Made by a program: the position numbers and the translations under genes
Source of the DNA: Ceriagrion tenellum
Lineage: Eukaryota > Arthropoda > Insecta > Odonata > Coenagrionidae
NCBI GenBank assembly: GCA_963169105.1
Contig: OY720639.1
Span: 93,446,559 to 93,510,558, forward strand
Direction: 5' to 3'
Length of the DNA: 64,000 nucleotides
In this document: positions 56,781 to 64,000 of the stretch, in pieces
Layout of the letters: each line of letters starts with the position of its first letter
Numbering within the stretch: position 1 is the stretch's first letter
Notes under the pieces: generated by a model
The model's database searches: none
What the model was told of the DNA's origin: nothing
Seen by the model: the letters and a program-made list of their open reading frames with translations, nothing else

Positions 56781-57706
56781 CGGATCGCATTATCAATAAA
56801 TGAATAATAATGTGCACGGAAAATATGAGAAAAAACAAGTATGAGAGTTACTGAGGAGTCAGGAACCGAAATGCGTCACCTGCGTTTTGCTTTTTCCATT
56901 ATAATTCCTCCTTCGAACTTTAAGGTGGATTGAGCTATATTCGTTTACGTACAGTTTTGCATGGAACTTTCATACACGTACTCATTAGTAATATGTACAG
57001 GTAAAAACGAAAAAAATGCATATTACTGGTTAGGTTTCTTGGAAAATTAATGATATTTCAGCACGTATGCCTTATGATACTTGGCATCGGATCGCATTAT
57101 CAATAAATGGATAATAATAAGCACGGAAAATGTGAGAAAGAAAACAAGTATGAGAGTTCCTGAGGAGTAAGGAACCGAAATGCGTCACCTCCTTTTTGCT
57201 TTTTCTCTTATAATTCCTCCTTCGAACTTTAAGGTGGATTGAGTGATTTTCGTTTACGTACAGTTTTGCGTGGAACTTTCATACGCGTACTCATTATTAA
57301 TATGTACAGGTAAAAACGAAAAAAATTGCATGTTACCGATTAGATTTCTTGGCAAATCAATGATATTTCAGCACGTACGCTTCATGATACTTGGCATCGG
57401 ATCACATTATCAATACATGAATAATAATAAGCACGGAAAATATGAGAAAAAATAAGTACCTACAATATGAGAGTCCCGGAGGAGTCAGGAACCGAAATTA
57501 GTCGCCTGCTTTTTGTTTCTCCATAGTCATTCCTCCTTCGGTCTATAAGGTGGTCGGAGAGATTTTCGCTCACGCTCAGATTGGCGCGAAACTTTTCAAA
57601 CACGTACTTATTAGTAATATGTAGGATAAAAGCGAAAAAATCGCATGTTACCGATTATGTTTCTGGGCAAATTAATAATATTTGAGCACGTAGGCCTTAT
57701 GATACT
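56781..57706. repeat. Triple tandem repeat of about 308 bp
   Basis: Units begin at about 56784, 57091 and 57401 with ATCGCATTATCAATAAATGA or a close variant. Each contains GCACGGAAAATATGAGAAA, GGAACCGAAATGCGTC, CCTCCTTCGAACTTTAAGGT, ATGTACAGGTAAAAACGAAA and ATGATATTTCAGCACGTA. The family X terminus (TTAAGGTGGATTGAG) lies in the middle of every unit. The open frame at 57243-57455 is internal to the repeat. Confidence 0.85.
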
Positions 57707-58021
57707 ACGTAGAATGTGAATTTTATTCTGATGAGAATCGACTTTAAGGCATTTGCTTCAATAAGACGAATTTTCCGATTTCTTTAGCCGAGAAGAGACA
57801 CAAGCAAACGCTACACATTTACCTCCTTGATTAATTAAGCCAAGCCGTAAATCACTGCGAAATACACGACTGATGCGGTACGCTGGAGTGCGGACCCCGG
57901 GAAGGTCAAACTGTTTTTTTTTCCATAGCTTATTTCATTCCTTATCACGCACAACGTCTTCTATACCACGAAGTGGATCAGAGACGGAAACATCCAGAGA
58001 ATATACCTCAATGGAATACGT
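57707..58021. other. Short gene-free stretch
   Basis: Nothing recognisable. Confidence 0.4.
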
Positions 58022-58450
58022 CTTGTATTCTACATCTACATAACACCCTTTGAGGGGACGCATGGGTGTTAGGTCACCAGCCATGTAAATTTTTGGTAGA
58101 TGAAATGGTGACATGTATTATAGGAGTGTATTTAGCGGAGCGCAATTTTTATTAGGGGCGCTTATTGTGGATGTAAAGAACGAGTTTTTGTACCAATCTG
58201 TTCATCAGTCTCTCTCATTTTATCGCATCTTTCAGACCTAGAGATGTCGTGAGGAGTCATGATAATATTCCCTGTGTCGCTCTAAAAAACATCTGTTCTG
58301 AATTTCTCAAGCAACCTAAGCCTAGCGTGCAGCCTCCGAGTCTCCAGGGGCTCCCACCTCAATCCCTCTAAAAGTTGTGAGACACTATATGTACACTCGT
58401 AGCAGTTTTTAACGAAATGCGATGCTTTCCTTTGTATTTTATTTGTATTA
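58022..58450 (-). mobile_element. LINE-D copy joined to a SINE scrap
   Basis: The reversed tail TCTACATCTACATAACACCC opens it. The minus-strand frame reads NKIQRKASHFVKNCYECTYS, VSQLLEGLRWEPLETRRLHA and LRLLEKFRTDVF. Just beyond its truncated 5' end is a scrap that supplies the unrelated peptide FDLAGIRTRT in the same open frame (58282-58557). Confidence 0.75.
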
Positions 58451-58484
58451 TTTGTATTACGATGGTCGTTGAAGATTAACACGC

Positions 58485-58530
58485 ATAAACGGCAAGTCCG
58501 CGTTCGAATTCCCGCCAAGTCAAATAAATT
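58485..58530 (+). mobile_element. SINE-1 scrap
   Basis: GCGTTCGAATTCCCGCCAAG with TCAAATAAATTTTTA is a mutated B-box and tail start of SINE-1. Confidence 0.5.
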
Positions 58531-58557
58531 TTTACCGCCAATTTCATACCTTTGCAA

Positions 58558-59617
58558 AAACCATTTCGCTAGGAATGTTAAACGATGAGCAGTGTCATTG
58601 GCTTCAGATCAATCAGAAACCAGGCAGGAAAACTGTAACACAGAAAAGAAAAATTGCCTAGTCACATGTTACCCAGGTCAATGCCGAACCACAGCTCCGA
58701 TGGCGAAAACGAAAGATGACAAAATAAATAAGGTTAACTTTGTACTACTTTGCTTGATCACAACGTGATTAACGCTCGCTCACTCCAAATAGTGAAGTTG
58801 AATGCCAATGCTTTTCGTGGAAAAAAAACAGCGCCAAACGAGTTATTACTACAACAATACTAAAGGTTGCATACAGTGAAGTGAAAAAAGACGGAAATGC
58901 GGAGCGATAAAAAAAGTCATAGATTTGCACAAACACACTTGACAACGGCTATCTTCTCAACAGGCAGTATATAAAAATTTCCCAAAACACGACATTAAGT
59001 TACTTACAATTAGCTGAGTATATACCTTTAACAGAAGTGAATACGTCACTGAAAATCAGTGAGTTAAATCCCCTCCACAAACAAAATTTCCGAACCTCTT
59101 ACAAGATACTAGTTAAATTTCATCGATAAATTTGTTCAAATGAACCGAAGCATAAAAATACAAAAAAATAAGCAGAGCAGTACTGGAGATTATACATATA
59201 GAGAGTTCCAAAACTTTTAATCTATTCCCCACTCCATTAACTTCCGACAAAAGCGAACTCTCATTATCACGTTAAAACCGTCCACCAACTAATAAAATCT
59301 GTCCCCAGTTTCCCCGTTTTCCCTCGACACCCCATCATTCCCTAATGATGTAGTGGGTAAAACAGGCGGACTTCATTCAAATTAGCCACTGAGATGATGC
59401 CCACAGTCACCTCACTTTACGCACAACACGAAACGAAATAGTCACCGAGAAAGTTTTTCGGTCTTGTTTTGGAAAACCCAGATTGACATCGTTGATTCTG
59501 AGCGGAAATCGGTGAATTTCGGGAAATACGACCGAGTATCGGGGAGTACCATTGCGATATCTCTCTTTACGATACATTGAGTAAGTTTGAGTAACATAAC
59601 ACATAACAGTAACATAA
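58558..59617. other. Gene-free stretch
   Basis: The open frames at 59407-59690 (minus) have no motif. No gene or repeat recognised. Confidence 0.4.
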
Positions 59618-60055
59618 CATGGGATCCGGCGGAGAAAGACCTAGTCCATGAACTTAATAAAATACAAAGGAAAGCTGCGCGATTCGTCAAAAACTGCTAC
59701 GGCCGTACAGAAAGCGTTACACAGATTTTGAACGATTTAGGGTGGGAGCCGCTAGAGACTCGGAGACTACGCGCTAGGCGTAGATTGCTTGAGCAATTGA
59801 GAATGGATATCTTTCAGAGCGACCCGGAGAACATCATATTAGAACCACATAATATTTCCAGGTCCGACAGAATCGATAAATTAAGAGAGGTATTTTTCCG
59901 AACGGATAGGTTTGGGAATATCGTTTTTCCCCCGAACAATTAAGCACTTAATAAATGCTAGGCGGAACTTTGATTTTTTTTTTGTTGACGGCTGGTGTCC
60001 TAACACCCCCCGCCACACGTCTTTTGAGGCGGCTTGCGGGGTATTATGTAGATGT
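59618..60055 (+). mobile_element. LINE-D copy, well preserved but short
   Basis: The open frame at 59587-59943 reads WDPAEKDLVHELNKIQRKAA, RFVKNCYGRTESV, LGWEPLETRRLRARRRLLEQ and KLREVFFRTDRFGN. It is almost identical to the fragment at 53406-54053. The 3' region has GCCACACGTCTTTTGAGGCG and ends GTAGATGTAGAT. ATAACAT occurs just before and just after the element, a possible 7-bp target duplication. Confidence 0.8.
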
Positions 60056-61479
60056 AGATAACATAAAAGTCGATAAATTATGGCTCATGATGAAGCGAAC
60101 GATACAATTTCAAACGAGGCAAAAATGTCTGCCACTCATTGCGCTTCCAAAGACATCCGATATAGCATAGAAACCGTTTTGGATGGTTTATGGTCCGGCA
60201 ACGCGCTCGGTAACAAGATATTATCCAAAAATATTGGACGTTACACGCAAAAGAGCGCGACAGAAATCTAAGAGTGAGTAGTTCACATGTTTTCTCAATC
60301 ATTCTGTAAAGGCTTCGCTCACCGTAATACAGATAAAAAATCGCTTCGGTTTCAAAGGATTTTTTTCGCGTGCGTCATGAAATAAGTAAGTCAAGTTAAT
60401 TACTCAAATATATACTTTTTTGGGTAAATTGCTGAAAACTTTGGTCAATGAAAACAAAGCTTTGGCGTCATATTCCTACATCAACAGCATGCTACTTACA
60501 TCAGCTTAAAACATCACATTAATTGAAGGCTAGGCGTACGTACGTATGATTCAGTTGATAGGAGTAGAGAGCTTCAGATGTGGGACAAGAGATGGCAAGC
60601 AAGCACCCAAATACGCTCTCCAACAACTGACACATGGCATACGCGTTTGCATTTTCAAAATACACGTATCACAAGGGAAGCTACTGAGTGACAGCGTTGA
60701 AGTGAAGCTGCTTAGTCACGTCAGAACATTTTACAGTCTACAATTTAGCACTCACTGCTCTGTGGTAAATAATTCCGTTCACTGTCACAACATCATAAGC
60801 GCTTTCAAATATATTTATCGCCAAAACATCTAGAACGTTCTCTCCTCCTAAGGGTGTTGTCACTAATTGACATAAAGAGTTTCATTTAAAAGTATAGAGA
60901 AGAGTGTCGCACAACTCTTCATCTTTGCCGCCTTTTTGAAACAATATGTCTTTCAGGCTATCAAGGAATAGTTGAAATCACCATAGATAATAATAATACA
61001 TTCGTTATATTGATTAGTGAAAAGCTTCACCGGGATTTCTAACTGCTAAACTGTGATTAAATGATAAATAACTAAAATAAATTGAAGCGCAGAACTGATT
61101 CCTACATAATTCCTTCTTAATGAAATGATGATGAACATTATTTTATTACGAAGGAATTCCACCATGTTTGAGTCAAAACCATTAATAAAGTTATATATGT
61201 TATTTTTTTAACTTGTTAAAAATAAAAACAAGAATTTTCATTATAATATTAAATTTACTCATTACTTGTAGGCTGTTTCGCCTATATATTTTACCCTGTT
61301 TCTGCAGTATTTCCACCTTGATTCAAAATATAATTCTAATGAGGTCCCCTTTACTACAACCGGAGAAAAATCTCGCTCAAGCTACAGCACAACTGTACGC
61401 GAGACAGGAATAGTCTCCCCATAATCAAACCAATGCGACCAGCGTTTTGCGATAAGATAAACTTCCAAACCACCAAATT
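60056..61479. other. Gene-free stretch
   Basis: Small open frames only. A+T-rich, especially 60950-61270. No feature recognised. Confidence 0.4.
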
Positions 61480-62080
61480 CAGTCAGTTCGGTCCGTAACG
61501 ATCCAAAAGAGCGAATATTCCGGGCCGGTTCGCCTCCCGTCCTTAATCCCTCTCCTCATCCTCTCCCTCCTTGGGAAACCCACCCTGGGACTTTCCACGA
61601 ATAAAAGACAGTAACGCGACCCGAGTCCGCTGCGCATCTGGTTTTTATTTCGACGAGAAATCATTTCGGAGCCGCACGCGGGAGAGGTAGTCCGGCCAAA
61701 AAAAAGGGTTGAGGGGGGGTTTGGCCAAATGAAAAAAAATAAATAAATGGAGGGGCACTCCGGGGCCTTTTGTCCGACTCTATTTTTCTCCAGGCTCAAC
61801 CATGCGGGGAGCTGGGACGCATAAAAGATTCTTTCCAATTAAAAGACGGAGGGAGGAAGGAACAGAGCACGGGAGGCCCGAGAGTGTAGAGAGAGTGTGC
61901 GCATTGAAGGAGGAGAGAACCCGAAAAATAACTCTCGTTCCTGGGGGAGGGGGCGGGCGAAAGGGACACCATTCATTCCGCCCCTTACATCCCTTATCTA
62001 CATTTACACACTTCCCTGCGAGTCATAGACGCGTGTCTAACTTCCAAAATCCTCACGTCAGGCGAAAATAATCCGCGACG
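61480..62080. promoter_or_regulatory. GC-rich island
   Basis: G+C- and CpG-rich with purine runs (61845-61960). Opposing open frames of 89 and 119 codons lack domains. Candidate promoter island; no gene is identified. Confidence 0.25.
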
Positions 62081-62514
62081 CCGGAATTCCGATTGTTTTA
62101 TGCAGTGAGTGAGCTGGATCTCACCTTTTCGACGGGGGTTGCCATTAAAATTATTTTCTCTAAAAACCTCACCACCAGCATTAGAACTGACTAAGGGATA
62201 CGGATAATTTCATCACATTGAATGAGATATTTCTGAATTTTTAAATTAAGGATGCCTGCTGATAAAAAGTTTTTTTTTCAGGTGTGAAATTCAGTATTGA
62301 GTCAGATATCGTCTCTCTTACTCGTCTCATTCTGTTGCCGCCAACAATATTCTTTCGTGCACGCCTTCTTCGTCTTTCGGCCTGACAAAATTTATTCCAT
62401 GTTCACTTCGAAAATTTTACTGGTGATTTCAACAAATTCCCTGGCTATTCCATGCGTGACGAAATTCCATAACTTTTACCGGTTTACCACACGGACTTAG
62501 AATATGTTTACCAG
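62081..62514. other. Gene-free stretch
   Basis: A T-run followed by CAG at 62272-62282 looks like a splice acceptor, but the following open frame has no recognisable protein. Confidence 0.35.
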
Positions 62515-63115
62515 TTTTTCCGAGTAATCCGGAAGTACCATCGCGGGGGACGGAAGATGTACAACGGATATCAAGCGAAGAATAACCCAAGCTCACACAG
62601 CGTTCACCGTTAAAAGACAATCGTAGTTTTCAAAGAAGATAGGACTACAAAATAGAAAACAGTGAGTGAAAACATTCGTGTGGAGCGTGTGGCACTTCAA
62701 GGATCGGAAGCATGGACCATTCGAGAAACGAACCAGAACAGACTGGAAGCCTTCGAAACCTGACACTGGAGGAGAATGCTGAAGATCAAATGGACGGAGA
62801 ACGTTAGAAACGATGAAGTATTCAGTAGAGTAGAAGTAGAGTTCAGTAGAGTAGAAGAGGAAAGGGCCATAAGGAACACGCTACAGAAATTATGAACCAG
62901 ATGGATTGCACACACCCTGGGGTACAATGGGTTTGTGAAGAACATAATTGAAGGTAAATAGAAGAAAAGTCCCCAGAGGAAGACCCAGGAAAAGTTCAAG
63001 GACCAAATAAAGAAGAAAGTACATAGGAACAGCTATGTGGAAGTAAGGAATCGAGCATTTGATAGGGACGGTGGGCTGCAGTCAACCAATCTTAGGATTG
63101 AACGACCGAGTCATC
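62515..63115 (+). mobile_element. LINE-A copy
   Basis: It begins with GAGTAATCCGGAAGTACCAT as in the copy at 39101. Broken frames give GSEAWTIRETNQNRLEAFET, WRRMLKIKWTENVRNDEV and GYNGFVKNIIEG. AGTAGAAGTAGAGTTCAGTA shows a small internal duplication. The 3' phrase GTCAACCAATCTTAGGATTG ends it at about 63115. Confidence 0.75.
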
Positions 63116-63707
63116 GGACACGCTGCCTATACCTCTCAATTTGATGCCTGGATGCGACGGCGACGGGAAAAAACTTCTCTACGATTAGGAGACCTAGTGC
63201 TTTCAAAAGACAACTGGAATCGACTGGCTTTTTATAAGTGAACGATCCTTTCTATACATTCGCATAGGAAATGACGTGTATAACACACTGCTATTTCCTG
63301 GGAAAATAGAACTTTTCCTACCAGCACAATCGGGATCGAGGTCGCATTACTCATTTAACAGGTATATCTGAACACTGAGTCCCATTAGTGAGTGGCCTAC
63401 AGTAGGACCTGTTGGTGGATGTAGCACCGAGGCGATATCAGAGTCTGAGCAAAGGTTCCCATCACGGAGGATTTCTACCATATGCTCACAGGCTGTAGTT
63501 CCCTGGGGTAACAAGCAATGCGTGTCACCGTGATTCCTAATGCAATATTATTCCAAGGACTAATACTGGTACATATTTCAATATCGCCAAAGTCAAAGAA
63601 AAGATTCATCATGAAACCACGCTGCTAAATGAGAGGAAGGATTTTGGGATTCACTGCATAAGATTGAGGAAGTCCACACTCCTGCATTTGACGTACGGCA
63701 GCTTACG
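63116..63707. other. Gene-free stretch
   Basis: No recognisable feature. Confidence 0.4.
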
Positions 63708-64000
63708 GGGGCTGTTCAAACAATAACGAGAAAATGTTGCACAAAAAATTATTTCAGTGTACCATCTTATACCTTATTGGTCCTTACATCCTTATAAGTA
63801 CTCTCCTTATCTCGAGACAAACTTGTTCCAGGAGTGTTTCCACTTCGCCATACAGTCCTGAAGTACTTCTCTGTGTATCTCCTCCCTTTCCCGTGCCGAA
63901 TTCTCGTTAATGTAGTCAATGGACGACGCTTTTGAAGCACTGATTTTAACTAAGCAAATTAAAAAAAGCAACGGAGATAAGCCAAATGAGTAGAGAGGCT
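63708..64000 (-). pseudogene. Mariner-like transposase C-terminus, runs off the window
   Basis: Minus-strand reading from the right edge is open to about 63815. It contains KASSIDYINENSARERE and LQDCMAKWKHSWNKFVSR, followed by stops and GEYL. The order (SI..I..NS.RE, then Q.C...W...W.K.V...GEYF) is the C-terminal tail of DD34D mariner transposases. The DD34D catalytic part would lie beyond 64000. The segment at 63708-63735 (GGGGGCTGTTCAAAC, ATAACGAGAAAATG) has the form of a mariner 3' terminal region. The coding tail is already broken by stops, so an inactive copy is likely. Confidence 0.6.

Noticed and set aside
62272..62500. Exon following a splice-acceptor-like TTTTTTTTTCAG
   Set aside because: The downstream frame has no recognisable protein and no donor or neighbouring exon was found. 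T-runs before CAG are common in this DNA.

Overview
This 64 kb window looks like repeat-rich, gene-poor nuclear DNA from an arthropod, probably an insect. It is A+T-rich with a few GC- or GA-rich islands. I found no operons, no intact host gene, no rRNA or functional tRNA gene, and no CRISPR array. Nearly every coding signal that I can name is a decayed transposable element. The species is inferred only loosely, from the mix of element families. No similarity search was possible, so family names rest on motif recognition.

Four LINE lineages are present, all 5'-truncated. LINE-A and LINE-B are RTE-like reverse transcriptase C-termini. LINE-A lies at 1.7, 3.4, 39.1, 45.1 and 62.5 kb; LINE-B lies at 8.7 and 30.6 kb. 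LINE-C is a single copy at 40.1 kb with a TATG-rich tail. LINE-D is CR1/Jockey-like with a TGTAGA tail, at 5.7, 9.3, 28.5, 36.3, 53.3, 58.0 and 59.6 kb. Other elements are tRNA-derived SINEs (7.6, 15.2, 20.6 and 29.2 kb), a hAT-type element with a near-perfect 8-bp target duplication (6.7-7.4 kb), the C-terminus of a mariner transposase running off the right edge, a THAP zinc-finger relic (47.1 kb), a possible solo LTR (25.5 kb), and several families of short inverted-repeat elements.

The most interesting signal is a set of thirteen loci that look like Penelope-like element (PLE) pseudo-LTR pieces carrying minimal hammerhead-ribozyme motifs: CTGANGA, a short stem II, GAAAC, then GTC. Several keep the whole catalytic core (2.69, 10.95, 22.63 and 27.53 kb). 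Six loci are head-to-head foldbacks with the motifs pointing outward. The tRNA-like SINEs at 1.6, 7.7 and 15.2 kb show the same head-to-head layout.

The window also records a history of nested events. LINE-D sits inside LINE-B (9.3 kb). LINE-C sits inside one copy of an older tandem duplication with an 11-bp target duplication (40.1 kb). LINE-A sits inside an inverted-repeat element (39.1 kb). A hairpin element splits another element (50.6 kb). An AT microsatellite has grown inside an inverted-repeat element (11.6 kb). A minisatellite of about 120-150 bp (41.6-42.65 kb) has a stray unit inside another split element (43.7 kb). Stretches between these features hold nothing I can identify, and this is stated entry by entry.
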